64,000 nt of DNA from Cercospora beticola (Eukaryota; Ascomycota; Dothideomycetes; Mycosphaerellales; Mycosphaerellaceae): positions 2,108,001 through 2,172,000 of the forward strand of contig NC_088941.1 of NCBI RefSeq assembly GCF_033473495.1, in the 5' to 3' direction. Below, one piece after another: positions 1-10,100 of this stretch. The notes below the pieces were generated by a model. It made no database searches, was not told the origin of the DNA, and saw only the letters and a list, made by a program, of their open reading frames with translations. Numbering within the stretch: position 1 is the stretch's first letter; each line of letters starts with the position of its first letter. Both the position numbers and the translations under genes were made by a program.

Positions 1-589
1 CGACATTGGATGAAATCTATTCCGACCATGGCTTAGAAGCTTCTCTAGCTATGCATAGCGCTGGGTTTCGTCATCTGTTAAGGTCATTTTCTGGACGTGG
101 CTTGAACTCAAAATAGCATCCACGACTTGAAGGCTACTCTTCACATGGACTTTGATTCGAGGTCTGCGGCCTATCTGGCGGAGTCCGGGTCACGGTTGAA
201 GACACATGCAAACATACTTTACGAGTGCTCAGAGTGCACGCTGCAATGAACAGTTGCATCGCCGCCAGGACACGACTCGGTTGTTGCCAAGCGATCGTCA
301 GATTTTTGACTGACCTCATTGCGCAGAGTTGACGGCGCTACGCAGGTTTATGGCGTTCGAATAGAGCTCTACAGCGTCTGCACTTTCCTCATCGAGCATT
401 CTTGAACACAGATCCTTTGCCTACCGGCAGTAGCTCGCGACGGATCTTTACGTGGCGCACTTTCTTCGACCTGTGACCCATCTCCACGCTTGAAAATGTC
501 TGTTTCAACGGTGCCTGTCCACTGTCTGGACCTGTTTAAAGGTCTTCGCAAACGCCACTCATGATTTGGAAGTCGGCACTTTTTTAAGC
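1..589. other. Intergenic, upstream of the NRPS-like gene
   Basis: No supportable gene is seen. The short open frames here lack conserved motifs. The right-hand part should hold the promoter and leader of the plus-strand NRPS-like gene starting at 590. An ATG at 561 is in another frame. Confidence 0.6.
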
Positions 590-3500
590 ATGGAGGTCCT
601 TCTGTCTGACCTTGGCAAGAAATACCCAAGGAACCCAGCACTTATCGGAAGTGACGATGACAATGATATCATCTCATTCGATGCCCTAAGTCAACAGGTC
701 GAGCAGTTGCGAGAGAATTTTGTCCAATGTGGAGTGTCTCACGGCTCTGTCGTAGCACTCACACTCCAGAATTCGACTCACCTAGCTCTGATATTCCTGG
801 CGCTACTCGCTTGTGATGCTACCATTGCTCCCCTTAACCCGAAGTTCAAGGCGAGCGAATATGAGTACTACCTTGAAGATGCCGACGCGCAATTCATCGT
901 GGCGCCGTCGGCCGCCTGGTCGTCGGAGAGTGCTTTGGCATCAGCTACAGACGGCCTACAATGTGCGAGGTTAGAGTGCTTTCACGAGGAGAAGTCATTG
1001 CGCGTCAAACAAGTAGGCTCGGCAAAAGGAGCGCTGCCATCCTCAGACGCAATCGGCAACACAGCTCTGATATTGCACACGTCCGGAACCACAGGGAAAC
1101 CGAAACGAGTACCGCTTACGCTGGCAAACTTACTCGCCTCCACGCACAACGTGATCGAGGCGTACAAGCTGGACGATACTGACCGGACAGTGCTTCTGAT
1201 GCCCTTGTTCCACATCCATGGCATCGTCGCCGGATTGCTCGCACCGCTGCTCTGCGGCGCTGGCGTAGTCATTCCAGTCAAGGGTGTGTCGGATGACTTC
1301 TGGCAAACATTTGTGAATCACAATGCGACTTGGTGGACAGCAACTCCTACGCATCAAAATGTTATTCTCGGCCTACCCAAACCGACCTTCAAAACTCAGC
1401 TGCGTTTCATTCGGTCATGTTCGTCCGCTCTGTCCCCGCAAGACCTCCAGCGATTAGAAGAGGCATTTGGTGTTCCAGTCCTACAAGCATATGCTATGAC
1501 CGAGAACGCACATCACATTGCCTCCCAAGTACTCGGCAGAGATCGAAAACCTGGCTCAGTCGGATATCCGTCACCCAACGTCGACGTCGTCGTTGTTGAT
1601 GATGCTGGAAAAGTTCTGAGCAGTGACCAAACTGGTGAAATTGCGATCAAAGGTAAATCCACCACGTTAGGATATCTGGGAAATCCAGAAGCCAATGCCA
1701 AGGCCTTCACGAGCTCAGGCCACTTCAGAACTGGCGACCGAGGGTTCTTCGACAAAGATGGTTGTCTGTTTTTGACAGGCCGTTTGAAAGAGATGATTAA
1801 CAAGGGAGGCGAAAGTTTGAGTCCGGTCGAGATAGATAACGTCTTGGTCTCGCATGAGAAAGTCGCCGAAGCTGTATCGTTTGCTGTCCCGGATGAAGTG
1901 TATGGAGAAGACATCGGGGCCGCGATCGTTCTTGCGAAGGGTCAAAAGCTGGCAGAGTCTGAACTGATCGCTTGGCTGAGGGAAAAAGTCTCGGAAACGA
2001 AGCTGCCGAAGACCCTCTGGTTCGTAGATGCCATTCCGAAAACGGCGACAGGTAAACTACAACGTCTCACTGTTGCCAAGAAGATGCTGGAGAAAAACCC
2101 TCAGACCTCTTCTTCCTCAAATGGCGGTTCCGGCGGCGCGGTCGAGGATCTGCGCAAGATGTGGAGTGATGTCCTTCGCATTTCTGCATCAGAGATCAAG
2201 GATTCTGACAGATTCTCTGTCTTATCTGGCGATTCGGGCCTCGCTGTGCGGCTAGCTGGCATGGCTAGGACCAGGAGTTACACACTAAGCTTGGCGAACA
2301 TCTTTGCGCATGACGAGCTTGCCAAAATGGCCACCGAGATGCATCCAAGCAAGGCAACGGATGCTCTTGGAAACGGCGATTACACCGCAGTGGACAAGGA
2401 TATCCGCGCTCTCTGTGCTCAGGCACTTCCGATCAAAGTTGAAGATGTCGAGGATGCATACCCAATGACTCCTTTCCAGTCTCACATGGCCGCTGAGAAT
2501 CTCGAAAGTGGGACGTGGAATTACTCGTATGGCTTTCGCTGTGAGACCGCCGATCTTGAGAAAGTCAAGCAGGTGATGGATCTGATCCAGCACCGACATG
2601 GCATACTTCGAGCACATACGGTTCGTGTTGATGGACAATTCTACCAGGCCGTTACGCGTGGCGCTTCGGACTGCGTTGATGTTCCCTGTGTCAAGACATA
2701 CCTGCGCAAGCTCAGAGGGCAACCAATACCACTAGGTGATCGTTCATGTCGCTTCATCAATTCAAATGAAGACGGCACTCCGCTCTTTGTCCTGACTCTC
2801 GGACACGTTATCATGGATGAGTGGACACGATCCTTGATTTTCAGAGAGCTCGAGACAGGGTTGAAAGACATTGATGAGTTGCGCAACAGTCCACTTCCCC
2901 CGCCATTCGGCGCATTTGCGCGATGGATTGATTCGGTCAAACCTTCTAATTTCCAGACCAAGTTAATAGGTCAGAGTCCAATGCCATATGATAAGGAAAG
3001 GATGAAACCATTGACAAAATCCGTCAAGCTCGATAGGGAGCTACCTTCAGACCGCCCGTGGTTTGTGGCTACGCATCTAGCTTGGGCTCTTGCAACGGCA
3101 GAACACGTCGACCAATCTAAAGTCACGATCAACACAGTTCAAAGTGGACGCCTGGCACCTATGAAAGGCATCGAATCGATACTTGGACCGACTCTCACTC
3201 ATTTTCGTCGAGATATTGACATCAGTAGTGACCTGACACTCCAAAAATCACTGGATCAGATTGCAGACAGCCTGCTTGCACCCGAGAACGCAAGCTTCGC
3301 CGGCACGAATCTCTACGAGGAACGACACAAAGTATGGATGTTAAATTGTGCTCTCTCAGCACCTCTAGCAACTGTCAACAAGATTGGACAGCCGGATGCG
3401 CAGCTGGAGCTGGATCAAAATTTGTCTGATCGACTGCCGCCTGGCTTTGCCTTGAATAGCAGAGCTTTCAGAAATGGAGCTGATGGCATTGAGCTTCGAA

Positions 3501-3640
3501 TATCCTACGACAATGGCTATGTTAATGAGAAGACTGCAGAAGCGACGATTGATCGCTTCGCAAAGTTCCTGAGTCAGGTGTGCCGTGCAGATGGGGAACG
3601 GAAGCTTGGGGACATTGTGAAGGATGTGAAGTCAACGTAG
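590..3640 (+). CDS. NRPS-like enzyme: adenylation - carrier - condensation (A-T-C)
   Basis: Intronless, 1016 aa. Residues 1 to about 510 form an acyl-CoA-synthetase/adenylation domain: the P-loop TSGTTGKPK at 164-172, the RTGD motif before GRLKEMINKGGE, and the C-terminal PKTATGKLQR lysine motif. This part resembles the Pcs60 (oxalate/acyl-CoA ligase) branch more than a classical amino-acid adenylation domain. A Ser/Gly-rich linker leads to a carrier domain with GDSGL, where S549 is the expected phosphopantetheine site. Residues from about 640 to the end are condensation-like, starting at AYPMTPFQ and with HVIMDEW, which keeps the catalytic H739 and D743 but has Glu where Gly is usual. Known single-module NRPS-like proteins activate an acid and load it on the carrier; the C domain could then join it to an amine or alcohol. 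The substrate cannot be read. No tailoring genes adjoin, so this is not an obvious cluster. The frame is open upstream through TTG at 566, but the first ATG is at 590. Confidence 0.85.
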   Translation: MEVLLSDLGKKYPRNPALIGSDDDNDIISFDALSQQVEQLRENFVQCGVSHGSVVALTLQNSTHLALIFLALLACDATIAPLNPKFKASEYEYYLEDADAQFIVAPSAAWSSESALASATDGLQCARLECFHEEKSLRVKQVGSAKGALPSSDAIGNTALILHTSGTTGKPKRVPLTLANLLASTHNVIEAYKLDDTDRTVLLMPLFHIHGIVAGLLAPLLCGAGVVIPVKGVSDDFWQTFVNHNATWWTATPTHQNVILGLPKPTFKTQLRFIRSCSSALSPQDLQRLEEAFGVPVLQAYAMTENAHHIASQVLGRDRKPGSVGYPSPNVDVVVVDDAGKVLSSDQTGEIAIKGKSTTLGYLGNPEANAKAFTSSGHFRTGDRGFFDKDGCLFLTGRLKEMINKGGESLSPVEIDNVLVSHEKVAEAVSFAVPDEVYGEDIGAAIVLAKGQKLAESELIAWLREKVSETKLPKTLWFVDAIPKTATGKLQRLTVAKKMLEKNPQTSSSSNGGSGGAVEDLRKMWSDVLRISASEIKDSDRFSVLSGDSGLAVRLAGMARTRSYTLSLANIFAHDELAKMATEMHPSKATDALGNGDYTAVDKDIRALCAQALPIKVEDVEDAYPMTPFQSHMAAENLESGTWNYSYGFRCETADLEKVKQVMDLIQHRHGILRAHTVRVDGQFYQAVTRGASDCVDVPCVKTYLRKLRGQPIPLGDRSCRFINSNEDGTPLFVLTLGHVIMDEWTRSLIFRELETGLKDIDELRNSPLPPPFGAFARWIDSVKPSNFQTKLIGQSPMPYDKERMKPLTKSVKLDRELPSDRPWFVATHLAWALATAEHVDQSKVTINTVQSGRLAPMKGIESILGPTLTHFRRDIDISSDLTLQKSLDQIADSLLAPENASFAGTNLYEERHKVWMLNCALSAPLATVNKIGQPDAQLELDQNLSDRLPPGFALNSRAFRNGADGIELRISYDNGYVNEKTAEATIDRFAKFLSQVCRADGERKLGDIVKDVKST

Positions 3641-4244
3641 AGCATGCACATACCTTGGGCGGGATGTCCTGCTGTGAATAGTTCACGCATTAGCTGGGTA
3701 GAACGATGTAGATGGATAGATTGAGTTCTTCGTATCACACCATGCGTAGCAAGGCTTTTGAGTTGTGTTCATCCGCGTGCTTCTGGGATCTGAAACATCC
3801 TTCACACAACATCCTTCACACAACATCACATGGCAACGCATTGACCAGATTTAGCTCTTGAACAAGATTGCGCAAGTTCGTAACGCAATCTGATCACAAG
3901 GGTCTCCTTGGGTTACACGAGAGAAGACAAAAACAAGTCTGAAGCCAGACGGAGCCGAGTGGCTGATGTCTTAGATCCCGTACCGTCTACAAAACGTGAC
4001 AACGAAGTTTTGACCCAAAGGTCTACAAAAAAACGTTGAACCTTCTCCGCGAACCTGTCTTTCGAACGATGGTTCGGTCTATAAACCCGGCTCAAGTCAA
4101 GCACACCCGCAGAATCCTACTGAACGGCTGCTCGGTATACACTCCGAACCAGAGGAATTTGCGCAAGCCACAATACCCGTTCCGAATCATCTAACCTGTA
4201 CAACAGCCATCACAGCCAAGTTTCTACATACCTGTACCCTTCTT
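3641..4244. other. Convergent intergenic region
   Basis: This is the 3' flank of both the NRPS-like gene (plus) and gsh2 (minus). No gene is seen. It contains a short tandem repeat at 3795-3830. Confidence 0.6.
3795..3830. repeat. Tandem 14-bp repeat
   Basis: The unit acatccttcacaca occurs at 3795-3808 and 3809-3822 and begins a third time (acatcaca) at 3823. It is a minor direct repeat in non-coding DNA. Confidence 0.8.
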
Positions 4245-6009
4245 TTAAACGTCCACCAAGCATGGACTATCAACCGCTCCGAAACCTGCTGCCACGCCAC
4301 CTTCTTCGCTCTGATCGCCTTTTGTGCGGAGCAAGTACCCAGCCTCGAAGTTTTCGAGGATTTCCCTTTTGCCGTCTGCTGCGTCGGCTCTCCAGATACA
4401 GGCTCCGTAGATGCCGAGTTCGCAGATCACCCCGCCAGTTTGGAATTCGCCGTTGCGGAAAATGGTGTTGGATTGGGCGGGTGGCTCGATCATTTCCATG
4501 AGAATGTAAGCAGGCCAGTGGGATTCTGGGAGGTCTTTCAGGAATGGTGGGATTGCTTTGCGGTAGATGTTGTTTCCGCCGCCTTCGCGTTGGGGTTTGA
4601 GGACGTAGCGGGTTGCGCTCGAGGGGTCTTGGGCGAGTTTGCGGGCTTCGAGGCCGGCTGAGGATTTGTCGAGAGGGTAGATTGGAGCGAAGGTTTTGAG
4701 GACTTCGGCGGCTTGGGCCTGATCTGGGAGGAACTTTGCAAGGTGAGGAGAGTGTGGAGTTGCAAGGACTTGTTGGACTTTCTTTGTGCCAGCGAGCTGT
4801 GTCAGTACTGTTGGGCATTTGATTGCAGCGCTGCGCTCAATGTGAAGGCGCGCAGACCAATGCGCGTCAGAAGTGTACTCATCTGGTGAGTATCCGGCCC
4901 GGAAGTACACTACTGTAACCTCGTATTGCTTCTTAGGACTTTGAGGTGGAGTGTAGATGAGCTTGCGATTGTCATCCAACTTCGTATCATCATGAACCCG
5001 TCCGAAAGGTAGACGGAACGTACGGACACCATGATTTTCGTTCAAGGCGTACTCAAGATGTCGTTGGTCGAAGACATTGCGCTCCGGATCCTGCACCAAG
5101 AAGATCACACATGCAGGGAGTCCAGTCGTGGACTTGCCGTACGCCTTGTGGGCTTCAGCCATGCCCCTCGCCAATGAAGGCACGGAGGTGCTCTCAGGCA
5201 GACTGGATTCATTGACGAGACTCGAGAGTTCCTCAGGATATGCGTCGATGGACTGCAGGTGACGATGAAGACCAGCGACTTGGCTCGACAGACCACCGAA
5301 AGAGGATGCGATCGTATTGAATTCCACTTGCTTTACTGTAGGTTGCGAAGCGTTGCCTTGATCAACGTGCACCATGTAATCCGAACGAAACAGACCAAGA
5401 GCTATTGGCTGAGGGTATATCAGCGATTATGGGTCTCAAAGAAGACGTGAGGAGACACACCTGCGCATATCCCTCTTTCTTGACAGCCTGGTGCACCTTC
5501 CAGAGTCCTGCCATGAAATCGTCGATTGCTGCCAGCCTATAATCACATGTCAGCTATTGGTCAAGTGAAGTGAACATATCATGCCCGCATGTGAGGCACA
5601 CGCGAGATACGAAGCCGAAGCCAGTGCTTGTCATGTGCAGAAGGACTTGCATGTGACGACACGCTGAAACTGAGACGAAAGTACTCTGACTTACGGAAAG
5701 TACCTACTCTTCAACGATGCCAGTCAACCATCCCTCATCACTGGCGATGGCAGAGTAGAGCTCATTGTATGCTCTGGCTACTGACTTTGCCTGCTCGAAG
5801 CAGACCTTCGGGAACAGACTTGGGAACAGTGTTACCGGAGCTGTCGTCGCTAACGCTCCGGCGGGATCCTGCTCTGTCGGCACATATGTTGGTGCTACTC
5901 TGACTGCCAGACCATGAGCGATTGACCAGTCCTTGAGATTGGCCAACAGATACGACTTCTGCTCGTCGATGAGCTCTGGCGGATACTCTGGATACATGTT
6001 GGGTGGCAT
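4245..6009 (-). CDS. gsh2: Glutathione synthetase, three exons
   Basis: Joins gamma-glutamylcysteine and glycine, using ATP, to make glutathione in the cytosol. Proposed exons are 6009-5708, 5536-5461 and 5408-4245, giving 513 aa. Intron 1 (171 bp, GTAGGT...ATAG) and intron 2 (52 bp, GTGTGT...CAG) restore one frame, reading GIVEELAAIDDF across the first junction and KKEGYAQPIALGLFRSDY across the second. Both match the eukaryotic family without gaps. Family signatures seen are RSDYM, KQVEFNTIASSFGGL, NIFDQR-type (NVFDQRHLEY), QLAGTKKVQQ, the ATP-grasp glycine-rich KPQREGGGNNIY and the C-terminal GGVAAGFGAVD. Start ATG at 6009 (MPPNMYPEYPP) fits the family N-terminus. Transcribed divergently from the SNF2 helicase, with about 1.1 kb between. 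Confidence 0.92.
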
Positions 6010-7103
6010 GCGAATGTTTGTTTTCTTACAAATGAGGTGCTGTTCGTTGGAGATGGACTCATCGCATTGAGTGGGTCTCTTGTTCGCCGATGTCGCCAAG
6101 GCGAGCGACCTCACCTTCCCACTTCACGCTACAAGGCGCGTCAAACGCTACACACGCAGGCCGACGCGACCGAGACGGGTCTCACACGACCGTTGCCAAA
6201 GGCTTTGCACCTCGCGTCCAGCCGTTCAAGACAGCTTAAGACGCCGCCCGCACGTCTCTGGATTCTGCATACGAACGCGCAGCGCCGAGCGAAACCGTCC
6301 TGTCCACCACTCTCCACCGCAGCCGAAACAGCGAGTCTAGTCAATACAAGCGCTTTCAAGACAAGGTCTGATGCAAGTACTCTGCTCATAATATGTCAGA
6401 GGACCTAGCAAGAGCTGTGACTTCACCGCTTTTCCGGCGGGAAGAGCCTCCAGATTTACGGCGGCAGTGACGGAACGTAGGACGTCGCGAAAGAAAGCGG
6501 CAGAAGGCTCCTTCGCGTGGATTGCTCTGCGGGACCACTGAAGGCAAGTTTTGAGCAGGCGGATATCCACGCTCTCCAGAAGCGTCGTGTCACCTCGCCC
6601 GCCGCTGCTCTCACGCCGTACGCTCCTGCACGCTGTGTCCCAGAAATGCTCTGGTGGCGTTGCGAGTGACTTGCAGCGAGCAGTGAACTAAGATTTTTGA
6701 TTCAAAAGACGCGTGTAGCACGCGTTCTATTGGCCTGTCACCCACGGTACCCTCTGTCAACCTGACCTTGCAAGTCACTGGGTGAAGGCAGGGGGTCAGA
6801 CAGCAGCCTTTCGTGCAAGACAGTGTGCGTTCGCAAATTCGCACCTACCTTGATTGAGGCACATAAAAGGGTGAGCGACGCCAATTCTCACGACCCAGAG
6901 CATTCCTTGGCGCACGCTGCACTTGACATCCAGTCACTTCGATCTCAAGCTGGCGAATTCACACGGCACAATCAGCAACACGTGATCCGGCGAGGTGCCG
7001 AGCGCGTTCTGCCGTTATCTTTGACTAAACTTCAGGGCGCGACCTGACTGTCAACATCAACCTTCGTGCAAGGCGCCACACGCGACGCCATCAGCACAAC
7101 ATC
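6010..7103. other. Divergent intergenic region (gsh2 / SNF2 helicase)
   Basis: Holds the promoters and leaders of both flanking genes. Overlapping short open frames on both strands carry no recognisable domains. No RNA gene is seen. Confidence 0.55.
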
Positions 7104-10100
7104 ATGGATCCGGATCCGTGGAAGTGGACGTCCACTGCGGTGGCAGACTTCTTCCGCAACCACGCAACAACACTCATCACCGACATGCCCAATGCGCGAC
7201 TACCAGACCTGGACTCGTTTGCTCAGAAGCTCGAAGAGAATGACGTCTGCGGAGCGGTACTGTTCGATGGAGTCGATTTGGGCTTTCTTCGTGAGGACTG
7301 TGGCATCCGGTCCCTTGGCCAACGCAGTGCAATAGTACACTGCATCCGCAAGCTCAAAACATGGTCAAGATCATATCCTAAAGGAGACGAAGCGCCTGTT
7401 CCACAAACGCCTGTGTCTGTGGCTGCCACGCCGGTAGCAATTCCTGGCATTGAGCAAGAGCCAGCATCTCCGGTCCCCATTTTCGACAGCGCGAACGCCA
7501 AACGCGCCGGCGAAAATAGCGAAGAAGCTGGTAGTGCTCGCAAGAAACGAAGACTCGAGCTCCCTCAGCCCTCGATTGCCTTAACGGCGCCAAGAGACTC
7601 AGCACTGCATAACCCTGCAGCCTTCCTCGGCAACGAGAAGCTCCCGGTGGACAATATATTCTTCGGCAGCACGCAGATGGGACAAGAAATAAGCTACGGA
7701 GATACACCAAATGCTATGATGGTCAATCCCCCTACACGGGAAGCATCGCCCCACGCATTGTCAACGAGCGCAATTCTCTCAGAAGACGACGACCTGCCGA
7801 TAGCCGAACAATGCTTTCAATTCCAAGCTCCTACAAAACCTCCCGGACTATCAGCGTATGTCAACAAGCAGATCCGGCATTTTCTCAATCTTGACATTGC
7901 CGAATCGCAAATCGGTTCTGTCAAGAAGACTATACGCCACGGGCGGGACGCGATTGCCATTGATCCATACCCAGAGCGAATGCTCACAGGCACTACGTCC
8001 CGGTCAGCTCTGGTTGTCCAGATGGCCGAACATGGGAGGTATGTTGCGAAGCGGGAGAATGCTGCCTTTGTCGATTCGGGCATCGAGTACAACGAGATCT
8101 CGGTTCAGGGATTGCCAGAGGCCTCGAACTCTGGTGAATGGGACTTCCTCGTAGCAAAGCACAAGTCAACAGCTGATGAGAAGGTACTGCCGGCCTACAT
8201 GGACTCTGATTCAGAGGGCTCACTTCGCTCACTCCAAGATGAGATGGAGGAGGAGGAGGAGGTAGAAGAGGACGAGCTTCAGCAGACCAAGCCTGTCGGG
8301 TCCCGACTAGACGCGATGATCGACAAAGCCTTGCGCGATATTGCGGATGCCTGGAAGGATAAAATTCTACCTCGAATGGAAGAGAAGAAAGCGTGGACTG
8401 TCTGGAAGCGAACGCGTCAAAGTCGGACTATTCGAGACAACTTGATCAATGGCTCCCTCGACTTAATTCACAACCTTGAGCAGAGAGTCCAGAAGTTCAA
8501 GACTGAAATGCATCATGGCGAATGGCGAGATGAGAAAGAGGTCGCTGAGCAATGCAAGATCATGGAGGCTACTGTCGAGGACATCGAAGAGCAGCGCTGG
8601 AAGATTGATGTCTGGCAGAGGAAGAAGGAACCTCATCACATCGCTAGACGAGGAGCTCGCCTCGATTCTGGCCACACTTTTGCAGGTACCAGCACACAGC
8701 GCCAAATTCCCAACGTTCATGCAAACGACCGCTTCAGTGTGGAGCGCGACGACACCATTTACGACGCCGTCAACGATGACGACGACGACTTCCATTCTGC
8801 GCACGGCGATTTGGACACCACTGAGCCTATTATCGAGGGCCAGGAGGAAGACCAAGATGCGTCAGACGAATACTCTGTGCATGACGACATGGACTTCATC
8901 AACGATGCAGAATCACCGGATGGAGAGGCTGGTGACTTGCTGGCCGATTCACATCAAACGCCGAACTGCGACCAGGACGTTGTGCCTGCACACCCGAGCT
9001 CGGAGCATTCAGACTTTGGTCAAGACTTGTCTTCGCCAAGCATCAAGCCGGAAAAGCGTCAGACTCAACGCAATGACGCTCAGACTATGGACAACGACAG
9101 AGGCACTGAGTCAGACTACCTGACCAGTCCCAGTGGAATGTTCAAGAAGCCTGCGAGGAAGCATATGAACACCCCGATCAAGTCACAGAAGAAGAACACT
9201 GAGCCAATTGAGATATCTTCAGATTCCACTCCTGTGAAAGCAAAGCCTCCTAAGAAGAAGAGAAAGAAGATAGCATACAGCGCTACTCCCGAAAATGACA
9301 GTGCACAGGAGGTGGCATCGTGGAATCTGGACGACCTCGTGAGCGCAAGCGACAGAAAGCGTATCATGATCAGACTCCTCTACGAAATGGGCCCCGAGAA
9401 ACGAGCAGCGATACAACGCAAGATCAAAGCTCTGCGCAAGTCTCCCTTCATCGACAAGTTGCGAGATGTGCTTGCAGTACTTTCCCGAGACTACTCGGGC
9501 AGCAATCAAGACATCGATGTGGTAGTTGCAGGCAAACTTTTCCTGGCATATACATATTGCAAGCCGGAATGTCTTTTAGATGACAGCTTTGCAGACATCC
9601 CCTGGTCTTCTGTCTCGACCGATCGCCTGGCACTCACCACATTCTGCGGCCTGCTAGAATTGTTTCTGGAGAAGTCAAATCTTTGGAGGGCGCCTGCGAA
9701 GCCCACTTCCGGACGACAGGGCGAGGTTATTGACCTCGTCGGCTCATCCGAAGAGGACGACACACAACTTGCTGGAACCCCGAAGAAGAGGAAGGCCAAG
9801 AAGGTCAAGCTCGACATCAATGCTGAGCAGTCGCAGGCTGCAGCCTATTTACGCCAGCAACGCTTCAAGGAAATGAAGAGTGCTGGGTCCAACTCTCAGG
9901 AGCTTCAAGCTATGATACAGTCCGACCCCAGCAGATCTACGGTGGCGATAAACCCTCTCGCTTCTAAGGAGAACGGGGAGGAGTTCATCTTTATCGACAA
10001 GAGAATTGCTCGTGAGCTGAAAGAGCACCAAATCAACGGGATACAATTCATGTGGCGAGAGCTTACGGCTGGTGGTGATGAAGGCGGTCAGGGATGCATC

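Noticed and set aside
590..6009. Biosynthetic gene cluster around the NRPS-like gene
   Set aside because: The neighbour is glutathione synthetase, followed by a chromatin helicase; no oxidases, transporters or regulators typical of a cluster are present.
8476..9123. Plus-strand frame of 215 codons inside the SNF2 gene
   Set aside because: It is an out-of-frame reading of the helicase gene; the helicase frame runs uninterrupted through it.
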